A DNA stretch of 8,631 bases from BQJD01 sp964350265 (lineage in GTDB: Bacteria > Pseudomonadota > Gammaproteobacteria > Arenicellales > CAJQKF01): positions 1 through 8,631 of the forward strand of contig CAYGJZ010000121.1 of NCBI GenBank assembly GCA_964350265.1, given 5' to 3'. The number at the start of each line of letters is the position of its first letter. Position 1 is the first letter of the stretch. The notes under the pieces are model-generated. The model did not search any database. It saw only the letters and a program-made list of their open reading frames with translations, and was not told the DNA's origin. Positions 1-6,247 of this stretch are shown one piece after another. The position numbers were made by a program, and so were the translations under genes.

Positions 1-75
1 CGCCGCATCGCCGAGGACATCAGCATCCGCCGCTTTCCGCGCCAGCGGCGCCAGGGCACCCCAGGACGACGCTGA
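1..75 (+). CDS. C-terminal end of an unidentified upstream gene (partial)
   Basis: Frame 1 reads from the window edge through 24 codons to a TGA stop and gives a short basic tail (RRIAEDISIRRFPRQ, then mostly R, Q, G, P). Almost every codon in it ends in G or C, as in the confirmed genes of this window, which supports real coding sequence. The other two forward frames are also open across this stretch, so the choice of frame rests on codon bias and on the stop falling just before a regulatory region. No domain can be recognised from so few residues, and the product is unknown. Confidence 0.4.
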   Translation, partial: RRIAEDISIRRFPRQRRQGTPGRR

Positions 76-92
76 CAGGCGACGGCCATGCC

Positions 93-113
93 GACAGCCC
101 GGCTTGGGCTGTC
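93..113 (+). terminator. Perfect stem-loop after the upstream partial gene; possible weak terminator
   Basis: GACAGCCC (93-100) and GGGCTGTC (106-113) are perfect 8-base inverted arms around a 5-base loop, 18 bases after the stop of the upstream partial gene. No run of T follows, so intrinsic termination is uncertain. The right arm shares bases 110-113 with the TGTCAA operator, so the two palindromes overlap. Confidence 0.35.
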
Positions 114-125
114 AACTGGTTGACA
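110..125 (+). promoter_or_regulatory. Palindromic Crp/Fnr-type operator in front of the TAXI-TRAP operon
   Basis: TGTCAACTGGTTGACA is a perfect inverted repeat (TGTCAA-N4-TTGACA), extended by one more pair (C109/G126). Its 16-base size and symmetry fit Crp/Fnr-family sites (Crp TGTGA-N6-TCACA, Fnr TTGAT-N4-ATCAA), with a TGTCA half-site. An identical pair of half-sites occurs at 7681-7696 before the other TRAP operon. A TCTAGAT element starts 20 bases downstream. If CTAGAT (147-152) is the -10 hexamer, the palindrome is centred at -41.5, the class II activation position, and transcription would start near 159. The right half-site TTGACA also equals a sigma70 -35 consensus, but no good -10 lies 16-18 bases from it. 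The binding protein is inferred to be the regulator encoded at 7722-8468. Confidence 0.6.
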
Positions 126-186
126 GACGACCTGGTCGCGGTGGCTCTAGATTTCCCCGGACCGTCTACCACGTCCCGAGGTTGCC

Positions 187-2082
187 TTGACGCCGCAAGC
201 CTTCGTCTCCTGGTCGTTGCGCGCCAGCATCGTCGTGCTGTTCGCCTACCAGGTGCTGATCCTGCTCTACTCGTTCCAGGGCGCGCTCGAGTCGTACTAC
301 TTCCACCTTGGCGCCGTGCTGGTGGTGGCCTCGCTGGCAACCATCGACGCCTTGATCGGCGGCGAGCAGCGTCATCGTGCGCTGAAGATCGCACTGCCCT
401 GCCTGGTCATCGTCGCCACCGGGATATCGGCAACCTACCTGTACCTCAACGTCGGCGACATCGAGCTTCGGCAACCGTTCCTGGAACGTGCCGATGTCAT
501 CACCGGGTCGGTCATCGTGGCCTGCGTCGTGGTCCTGACCTGGTGTGTTTGGGGTGCCATCCTGGCCATGGTCATCGCCTTCGCGGTGGGCTACTTCTTC
601 TTCGGCAACCTGTTCCCGGGCAACTTCCGCTTCGACCCGCCGGAAACCGAGATCATCATCAGCTACCTCGCCGGCATGGGCGGCGCCCGCGGCGTACTGT
701 GGGGCATCCCGCTGTCGGCCAACACCCTGTTCCTGATCATCGCATTCGGCGGACTGCTCAAGGGCACCCGCATCCTTGAGCTGTTCAACGAGTTCGGCCG
801 CGCATTGCTGAACATCTCGCGCAGCGGCATCTGCTACTCCGCGGTACTGGCCAGTTCGCTGATCGGCATGGTGACCGGCCAGGCGGTGGCCAACGTTGCC
901 CTGTCCGGTTCGGTCACCATTCCTTCCATGACCCAGCAGGGAATCACCCGCGAGCGCGCCGGCGCCATCGAGGTGGTGGCTTCTCTCGGCAGCCAGTTGA
1001 TCCCGCCGATCATGGGTCTGGGCGGATTCCTGATGGCGGTGAACCTTGGCGTGCCCTATGCCGAGGTGGCCACCGCCGCCATCATGCCCGCCTTCCTGTT
1101 CGTCAGCGTGCTGTTCATCGCCGGCTACTTCATTGCCTCGTCCACGCCATCGCTGAAGGTCAAGCGGCAGCAGGTCGACTACTCGCTGATTGTCTGGATG
1201 CTGCCGTCGTTCCTGGTTTCCTTCCTCACACTGTTGACCATGCTGTACCTGCGCTACTCGCCGGGTTACTCGGCGATGTGGGCCATCGGTCTGCTGGTCG
1301 GCCTAGCCTGGCTGCGCCCGGCGCGCTACCGACCGAACCTGCGGCAACTCTGGGACGGCCTGGAATACGGCGTGGTGGCCGCGGTCAACCTCGGCCTGAT
1401 CCTTGCCGGCATCGGCCTGGTGGTGCAGGTGCTGGTCACCACCGGTGCCGGCTTCGACCTTGGCCGCAGCGTGATGCTCATTGCCGGCGACCAGGTCTGG
1501 ATCGCGCTGCTCCTCGGCATGCTGATCTCCGCGCTGGTGGGACTTGGCCTGCCGACACCGGCGGCCTATGCGCTGATCGCCATCATCATGGTGCCGTCGC
1601 TGATCGACATTGGCCTGGCACCCATGGTGGCGCATTTCTTTGGCTTCTACTTCGCCATCTTCTCGGCCATCACGCCGCCGGTGGCGGTGGGCGTGATGGC
1701 GGCGACACGAATCTCCGGCGGCTCGTTCTACCGCACTGCGCTCGAGGCCGGCCGCATGTCGGTGGTGTCCATTGCACTGCCCTTCGCCTTCGTGGTCTTC
1801 CCCTCGTTGCTGGCCTTTCCGAACATCGGCATCGAGGGCCTGGTGGTATCGGCGGCACTGCTGGTGACCGCGCTGTTCTGGGGTGCATCGGTCTACGGGG
1901 TACTCGGTCGAACGCTGTCCCGCGGCGAGCGAATCGTACTGCTCGCGGTACCGCTGCTGTGCATTGCCATGCTCGCCACCGGCAGCCTGGTCGTCGCCAT
2001 GGCGACCATCATCGCCGGCATTGTCATCGCCGCCTGGAACATCGCCACGCTGCGCCGGCAACGGCTGGTATCCGGATCGTAG
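187..2082 (+). CDS. TRAP transporter permease, TAXI type, fused small and large subunits (4TM/12TM)
   Basis: Integral inner-membrane permease of a TAXI-type TRAP importer, a secondary transporter driven by an ion gradient and fed by a periplasmic binding protein (the gene at 2894). The 631-residue protein is hydrophobic throughout. An N-terminal block of about four membrane segments (roughly residues 10-140) resembles the fused Q-like part, followed by the large M-like domain. Family motifs are clear: GQAVANVALSGSVTIPSM (231-248), SQLIPPIMG (269-277), GLGLPTPAAY (452-461) and FYFAIFSAITPPVAVG ending near 502. The start is TTG: the frame carries a TAG stop at 148-150, no ATG or GTG lies between it and 187, and GAGG at 178-181 gives a modest ribosome site. 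It is the first gene of a three-gene operon whose permease-HAD-binding protein order is unusual. The family call is secure; the substrate is unknown. Confidence 0.93.
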   Translation: MTPQAFVSWSLRASIVVLFAYQVLILLYSFQGALESYYFHLGAVLVVASLATIDALIGGEQRHRALKIALPCLVIVATGISATYLYLNVGDIELRQPFLERADVITGSVIVACVVVLTWCVWGAILAMVIAFAVGYFFFGNLFPGNFRFDPPETEIIISYLAGMGGARGVLWGIPLSANTLFLIIAFGGLLKGTRILELFNEFGRALLNISRSGICYSAVLASSLIGMVTGQAVANVALSGSVTIPSMTQQGITRERAGAIEVVASLGSQLIPPIMGLGGFLMAVNLGVPYAEVATAAIMPAFLFVSVLFIAGYFIASSTPSLKVKRQQVDYSLIVWMLPSFLVSFLTLLTMLYLRYSPGYSAMWAIGLLVGLAWLRPARYRPNLRQLWDGLEYGVVAAVNLGLILAGIGLVVQVLVTTGAGFDLGRSVMLIAGDQVWIALLLGMLISALVGLGLPTPAAYALIAIIMVPSLIDIGLAPMVAHFFGFYFAIFSAITPPVAVGVMAATRISGGSFYRTALEAGRMSVVSIALPFAFVVFPSLLAFPNIGIEGLVVSAALLVTALFWGASVYGVLGRTLSRGERIVLLAVPLLCIAMLATGSLVVAMATIIAGIVIAAWNIATLRRQRLVSGS

Positions 2083-2107
2083 GAGAAGCGCAACAGCTCT
2101 ATCCACG

Positions 2108-2133
2108 CCGGTGGCAGGATCGCCCGCCACCGG
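2108..2133 (+). other. Intercistronic stem-loop between the permease and HAD genes
   Basis: CCGGTGGC (2108-2115) and GCCACCGG (2126-2133) form perfect 8-base arms around a 10-base loop in the 83-base gap between the permease stop and the HAD start. No T-run follows, so it does not look like a terminator. A stem here could set differential expression of the distal genes by mRNA processing or by protecting the downstream message; that role is inference. Confidence 0.45.
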
Positions 2134-2165
2134 GATCAAGCCCACGAACCTAGAGGAGACAAATC

Positions 2166-2846
2166 ATGCCCAAGACACTGCTGTTCGATACCTGGGGGAC
2201 GCTGGTGGACAACTACTCCATCGCCGATGTCATCGAGCCCTACGTCTTCGAGTCCCACATTGCCCAGGACGTCGCCCAGGACTGGCGCTTCCAGCAGAAG
2301 TGGGCCATGTTCTACACCACGCTCGCCGACAACTTCGTTCCCCACCCGACCCTTAACGAGGCCTGCCTGCGCTGGGCGCTGGAACGCCACCACATCGACC
2401 TGCCGGAAGATGCGATTCGCGACATCAACGAGCAGTACCACAAGCTGCGGGCCTACCCGGACGTGCTCAACGCCCTGAAGTCCCTCAAGGAGCAGGGCCT
2501 GACGCTGAAGATCATCGCCAACCCGACCTACAAGATGATCGAGGCCCACAGCCGCTATGCCGGCACCCTGGAGTACATTGACGAGATCATCAGCTCCGGC
2601 GAGGAGGCACAGGCCTTCAAGCCTTCGCCGAAGGTCTACGAGCTCGGCATGAAACGCGCGGGCTGCGCCAAGGAAGACATCCTCTGGGTAACGGGTCACT
2701 TCTGGGAAGTGGTCGGTGCCGTGCGCCAGGGCCTGAACGTGGCCTGGACCAACCGCTCCCGCCACCCGATGCTGAAAATCGGCGTCGAGCCGACCTACAA
2801 CACCGCCAACCTGCAGGAACTGGCAGACACCCTGGCCAGGGGATAG
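2166..2846 (+). CDS. HAD-superfamily hydrolase, related to type II (L-2-haloacid) dehalogenases, divergent active site
   Basis: Predicted cytoplasmic HAD hydrolase of 226 residues, close to the usual haloacid dehalogenase length. The N-terminal FDTWGTLVD gives nucleophile Asp8 and Thr12, with W40-R41 where haloacid dehalogenases have their substrate-binding Arg. FKPSPKVYEL supplies Lys152 and Tyr158. Against remembered L-DEX numbering, other catalytic positions differ: Ser118 is Ala118 (followed by the conserved Asn119), and the SSNxWD loop reads TGHFWE (176-181), replacing Asn177 by His and Asp180 by Glu. In the dehalogenases the nucleophilic Asp attacks C2 of an L-2-haloacid to give a D-2-hydroxyacid. 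Whether this protein does so, or acts on another alpha-substituted acid or a phosphate ester, is open. AGGAG sits 8 bases before the ATG. It lies between the permease and binding-protein genes, which suggests that it processes the imported substrate. Confidence 0.85.
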   Translation: MPKTLLFDTWGTLVDNYSIADVIEPYVFESHIAQDVAQDWRFQQKWAMFYTTLADNFVPHPTLNEACLRWALERHHIDLPEDAIRDINEQYHKLRAYPDVLNALKSLKEQGLTLKIIANPTYKMIEAHSRYAGTLEYIDEIISSGEEAQAFKPSPKVYELGMKRAGCAKEDILWVTGHFWEVVGAVRQGLNVAWTNRSRHPMLKIGVEPTYNTANLQELADTLARG

Positions 2847-2893
2847 GCGGAATCCAACGGGCAACGACCCGGACACCTTAGGAGGAATACGCG

Positions 2894-3910
2894 ATGAAAA
2901 CCGATCGCTCGCGCAAGAGCACGCTGTTGGCGATCCTGGCCACGGCAGCATTCGCTGCCGGCGGCCAGGCCGTCCATGCCCAGACCACCGTTCGACTGAT
3001 GGCCTCGCCCAGCGGCTCGGGTCCGTACAATGCCTTCGCTACCGTGCAGACGCACATGGCGGAGTTCTCCGACAAGATTCGCCTCAGCGTGGAGGAAACC
3101 CCCGGCTTCAACTTCAACGTCAAGTACATGGCGACCCACCCGGACCGCTTTGCCGATACCGTGTTCGGCACCGGCTCGGTACTCAACTGGGCGGCATCCA
3201 CGGGGCAGAAGCCGTTCTATCCCAAGGCCCTTGAAGTCATGAACGACTTCAAGGCCATCCTGGTGCTGGGCCTGACCTTCAACACCTGGGTGGCCATGGA
3301 CAAGGACATCACCACGCCCAACGACTTTGCCGGCAAGCGCGTCGGCATCGGCCTGTTGACGCAGAACGAATGGGGCATGCATCAGCGCATGCTGCTTGAC
3401 GAGTGGGGCCTGACCGACGGACTGGCCAGCCTCGACACGCTGGGTCCCGGTCAGAACATCGAGGCACTGCTGGACGGCCGCACCGACGTCGGCACGCTGT
3501 TCGGCCTGACCAGCGCCGACGGCAGCATTACCGTGGTGACCGGACCACATCGGCAGCTCGAGGCGTCCAACCGGGACTGGCACTACGTACAGGTTCCCGC
3601 CGAGATGACCGAGTCATCGAAGGCGCCGTTCCGGGTGGTCCAGTACCCCGCGGGCACGCTGCCCAACCAGCCCGAGCCGGTGACCTTGTTCGGCGACCTG
3701 CTGATGATCTCCGCCCACGAGTCGATGCCCGAGGAACTGGCCTACGAGCTGGTCCGGGTGTTCATCGAACATGGCGAGCAGATCAAGCAGTACCATGGCT
3801 TCTTGAAGCCGCTGACCAACGACACCATGTCGTTCATGGCCGCCGAAGATCCCGACTTCTTCCATCCCGGTGCATTGCGCGCCTTCCGCGACCTCGGCGT
3901 GATCCAGTAG
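2894..3910 (+). CDS. TRAP transporter solute-binding protein, TAXI family
   Basis: Periplasmic substrate-binding protein that delivers ligand to the fused permease at 187-2082. Residues 1-29 form a typical Sec signal peptide: a basic start (MKTDRSRKS), a hydrophobic core, and an AVHA/Q cleavage site near residue 29. The mature part opens with TTVRLMASPSGSGPYNAF, the glycine-rich first strand and loop of TAXI proteins. Further on it has LGPGQNIEALLDGRTDVG, corresponding to the family segment that precedes the central ligand-binding strand. At 338 residues it is of normal size. AGGAGG eight bases upstream of the ATG is an excellent ribosome site, stronger than that of the permease, as expected for a binding protein needed in excess. 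It is the last gene of the operon. The family is recognised from overall pattern; sequence identity to characterised members is probably low and the ligand is unknown. Confidence 0.88.
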   Translation: MKTDRSRKSTLLAILATAAFAAGGQAVHAQTTVRLMASPSGSGPYNAFATVQTHMAEFSDKIRLSVEETPGFNFNVKYMATHPDRFADTVFGTGSVLNWAASTGQKPFYPKALEVMNDFKAILVLGLTFNTWVAMDKDITTPNDFAGKRVGIGLLTQNEWGMHQRMLLDEWGLTDGLASLDTLGPGQNIEALLDGRTDVGTLFGLTSADGSITVVTGPHRQLEASNRDWHYVQVPAEMTESSKAPFRVVQYPAGTLPNQPEPVTLFGDLLMISAHESMPEELAYELVRVFIEHGEQIKQYHGFLKPLTNDTMSFMAAEDPDFFHPGALRAFRDLGVIQ

Positions 3911-3924
3911 CACCACGCGCCAGC

Positions 3925-3950
3925 GGCCCCGGCCATGCAAGGCCGGGGCC
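3925..3950. terminator. GC-rich hairpin between convergent operons, probable bidirectional terminator
   Basis: GGCCCCGGCC (3925-3934) and GGCCGGGGCC (3941-3950) are perfect 10-base arms with a six-base loop ATGCAA. The hairpin starts 14 bases after the stop of the TAXI binding protein and lies about 50 bases past the stop of the convergent minus-strand gene. No clear U-tract follows on either strand, so it may act with Rho or mainly as a 3'-end stabiliser. It is the only strong structure between the two operons. Confidence 0.65.
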
Positions 3951-3998
3951 ATCGACAGGCCACGTCGTCCAGCTGCCTGTGCCCACCTTGCCGCCAAC

Positions 3999-4568
3999 CT
4001 ACGGGTAGCGGAAGGACTCGTCGACTTCGGTGTTGGCGAGGTTGTTGCTCAGCGTCGACAGCACGTACCAGCCGATCACGGCGATGATCTCGAGCAGCTC
4101 GGAGGTCTTTAAGCCGGCATCGTGAAAGCCCTGCAGCTCGTCGTCGGGCAGTCTGCCCTGGGTCTCCCACAGCCGCATGGTGGCCCGTTGCACCAATGCC
4201 TGGCGTGGATCCGACAGTGGCTGGCCCTGCCTGAGCGCCTCGATGTCCTCGGCGTTCATTCGCATCCGACGGGCAAAGTTCGAGTGCGCGGAGATACAGT
4301 AGTGACACCGGGTTCGTCGCGACACTTCCACCGCGACGATCTCTCGCTCCACCGCCGCCAGCTCGGTGTCCTGCAGAATGCGGCGCATGGCTTCGAACGC
4401 GGTAACCACCGCGGTGCTGTTGGCCAGCACCTTGTGGAAGTTCGGCACCATGCCGCCGAACATGCGGCTGATGTCCGCCAGCGCCTGGTCCTTGTCGGGA
4501 TCGCCGCCGCCGGGCTGGTAGCCCGGTATTCTCTGCGCGTCGTCGCGCTCGCCCTCGGGCATGCTCAT
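3999..4568 (-). CDS. AhpD-like / carboxymuconolactone decarboxylase family protein (peroxidase-related)
   Basis: A 189-residue protein of the AhpD/CMD fold. The segment EREIVAVEVSRRTRCHYC with following ISAHS carries the AhpD-type catalytic set at the expected spacings: Glu76, Cys88, Cys91 and His95 (E-x11-C-x2-C-x3-H). In AhpD these residues run a thiol-disulfide relay that reduces peroxides or a peroxiredoxin partner, so a redox role is more likely than ring decarboxylation. The leading part (ALADISRMFGGMVPNFHKVLAN) is typical of the 'uncharacterised peroxidase-related enzyme' subgroup. No signal peptide is present, so it should be cytoplasmic. AGGAGGA nine bases before the ATG supports this start. 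It is the last gene of the minus-strand TRAP operon, 57 bases after dctP. Its link to transport is unclear; it may deal with oxidants or act on the imported compound. Confidence 0.85.
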   Translation of the reverse strand: MSMPEGERDDAQRIPGYQPGGGDPDKDQALADISRMFGGMVPNFHKVLANSTAVVTAFEAMRRILQDTELAAVEREIVAVEVSRRTRCHYCISAHSNFARRMRMNAEDIEALRQGQPLSDPRQALVQRATMRLWETQGRLPDDELQGFHDAGLKTSELLEIIAVIGWYVLSTLSNNLANTEVDESFRYP

Positions 4569-4625
4569 GGGGTTGTCTCCTCCTGTTCTCGGGTAGGTCC
4601 AGACCGCGCCGGGGGCATGCAGCCG

Positions 4626-5681
4626 CTACAGGGCATCGGCCGACTTGAGGGTTTCGACGAAGGACTCCGTGCCTTCCTGGGCTTCCAGGATGCGTAGCGC
4701 GAGCGCAGGGTCATACAGGTTCAGCTTCTTTCCGAATGCCCACGCGCCGGCCGAGGCGAGTCGCCATTGCTCGAGTTCTTCCGCGGTAGGCGTGTAGTAG
4801 TGAATTTCACCCTGCGTCCTGGCCGCCAGCTTTTCCGCGTAGTCCTGGTCGATGTCGAACGATGCCGACTGCAGTTCCCGACCCGCGCGATCGATGGCAT
4901 CGCGTGCCCAGTCGGGCAACGAACGGAACCGCTCCAGGTCCATGAACACCATCATCGGTGTCCAGGCACCTCCGGTCAGCGTGACGTTGGGCGCAACTTC
5001 GTTGAACTTCATCATCGCGTGCACCGGGCGCTGGATGTACAGGCCCCGCACCACCTTCTGCTGTACCGCGTCGTAGGTCTCCGACCAGTCCACCGGCGTC
5101 GCCACCGCGCCCCAGGCACGCAGCAACGCACCGTCCAGCGGAGACTTGGTCACGCGGATCTTGGTGCCCCGGATGTCGTCCGGCGATCTCACCTCGCCCA
5201 CGTTGGTCTCCAGGTGGCGAAAGCCGAGGAACGGTACTACCGCGATCACCTTGAGCTGATCCACTTCGGCCGCCCGTGCATCCAGCTCGTCGCCGAGAAA
5301 GTCGACCATGACCTTGCGCGCGCTGGCATCATCGCGGAACAGGTAGGGCAGGGTCAGGATCTCGAAGGTGGTGCTGAACCCACCGTAGTTGGCGATCGAC
5401 ACTTCGCCCATGTCGGTCTGTCCGAGACGGACCTGCTCGACACAGGTTTTCTGATTGCACAGGGTCCCGGCCAGGTGAACATCCAGGGTCAGCCGGCCGT
5501 CGGTGTATTCCTCCAGTCGCGGCTTCAGGTGCTCGTTGAGCATGTAGGCCATGGGGAAGTTGTCGTTCCAGCTGGTACCGACCTTGAGCGAGATCTCGGC
5601 GGCATGTGCGCCGAAAGAGCACAACGTCGAGGCGAACAGGGCCGGTGCCAGCAGGCGGCGTAGGGTATGCATCGGATGCAT
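4626..5681 (-). CDS. dctP: TRAP transporter solute-binding protein, DctP family
   Basis: Periplasmic binding protein of a DctPQM-type TRAP importer, 351 residues. Residues 1-28 are a Sec signal peptide ending GAHA/AEIS. The mature protein shows the family pattern: SLKVGTSWNDNFPMAYML at the first strand, VRLGQTDMGEVS, FEILTLPYLF, and GTKIRVTKSP with Arg176 at the position of the conserved Arg that grips the substrate carboxylate. The usual VVDGQENP stretch is instead VVRGLYIQRP (210-219), so the pocket region differs from classical C4-dicarboxylate binders. Cys75 and Cys80 are close together and could form a periplasmic disulfide. AAGGAGGA lies just upstream of the ATG. The gene follows dctQ by 64 bases. 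The ligand is probably an organic acid anion, from the conserved Arg, but is not identified. Confidence 0.92.
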   Translation of the reverse strand: MHPMHTLRRLLAPALFASTLCSFGAHAAEISLKVGTSWNDNFPMAYMLNEHLKPRLEEYTDGRLTLDVHLAGTLCNQKTCVEQVRLGQTDMGEVSIANYGGFSTTFEILTLPYLFRDDASARKVMVDFLGDELDARAAEVDQLKVIAVVPFLGFRHLETNVGEVRSPDDIRGTKIRVTKSPLDGALLRAWGAVATPVDWSETYDAVQQKVVRGLYIQRPVHAMMKFNEVAPNVTLTGGAWTPMMVFMDLERFRSLPDWARDAIDRAGRELQSASFDIDQDYAEKLAARTQGEIHYYTPTAEELEQWRLASAGAWAFGKKLNLYDPALALRILEAQEGTESFVETLKSADAL

Positions 5682-5708
5682 GGTGGTTCCTCCTTCGGGT
5701 GATGGAAT

Positions 5709-5735
5709 GCGTCACGACGTACGTTGCGTCGACGC
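5709..5735 (-). other. Imperfect inverted repeats in the dctQ-dctP gap
   Basis: The 64-base gap between dctQ and dctP holds GCGTC (5709-5713) matched by GACGC (5731-5735), with a symmetric core around ACGTACGT and a self-complementary GCGTCGACGC at 5726-5735. Several alternative stems are possible. A structure here could protect or process the message so that binding protein exceeds permease, but the evidence is only the symmetry. Confidence 0.25.
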
Positions 5736-5745
5736 GTGGATTGTT

Positions 5746-6243
5746 CTATTCGTTGGGCGGTACCGGCCTTGCCAGGCGCAGCAGGTCGCGCACCACCACG
5801 CCGGCACAGGCGATCACCAGCAACGCGCCGGAGATCGGCACGATCATCATCGGGTAGCGCTGCGGCATCATCCCGAGTTCCCAGTAGAAGCCGGGGATCT
5901 TCTGTGCGGCGAGGAATCCGTGGTAGGTGAAGTGCACCGCGAACACCAGGATGATGGTGTTCCACAGGGTGTCCAGTACCTGCGACCAGCGACGCGGTAT
6001 CTTCTCGTACAGGGCCTGCATGGCGATCAGCTCCCGGTGACGAACCGAGATGCCCAGCCCGAGCAGGATGAAGCCGACGTTTCCGAAGGTGGACAGCACG
6101 TCGGTCCAGAACGGCGGGTTGGAGAACACGTAGCGCATGACCACCGAGTACAGCACCACCAGGGTGGTCGCAAGCAGCAACAGGTTGCAGATCGCATCGG
6201 TGGCGCGGTCGATCCATTCTTCCAGCATGGCAAGCCTGCTCAC
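5746..6243 (-). CDS. dctQ: TRAP transporter small permease subunit, DctQ family
   Basis: Small inner-membrane subunit that pairs with DctM and is required for TRAP transport. The 165-residue protein has four hydrophobic segments at about residues 17-39, 50-66, 89-110 and 130-152, the normal DctQ layout. VVMRYVFSNPPFWTDVL (34-50) and SVRHRELIAMQALYEKIPRR (66-85) match the family pattern after helices one and two. The start chosen is GTG at 6243, which begins four bases after the dctM stop and has GAGG nine bases upstream. An ATG at 6228 (starting MLEEWIDRAT) would also give a typical DctQ beginning and cannot be excluded. The tight junction with dctM indicates translational coupling. Confidence 0.9.
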   Translation of the reverse strand: MSRLAMLEEWIDRATDAICNLLLLATTLVVLYSVVMRYVFSNPPFWTDVLSTFGNVGFILLGLGISVRHRELIAMQALYEKIPRRWSQVLDTLWNTIILVFAVHFTYHGFLAAQKIPGFYWELGMMPQRYPMMIVPISGALLVIACAGVVVRDLLRLARPVPPNE

Positions 6244-6247
6244 CGGC

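Noticed and set aside
120..125. TTGACA as an ordinary sigma70 -35 element
   Set aside because: No acceptable -10 lies 16-18 bases downstream; the palindrome and the matched spacing at the second operon fit an activator site better.
1278..2153. Long open frames overlapping the TAXI permease in other frames on both strands
   Set aside because: Their products are rich in R, H, G and P with no recognisable motifs and lie over a gene with clear family motifs; they are shadows produced by high GC content.
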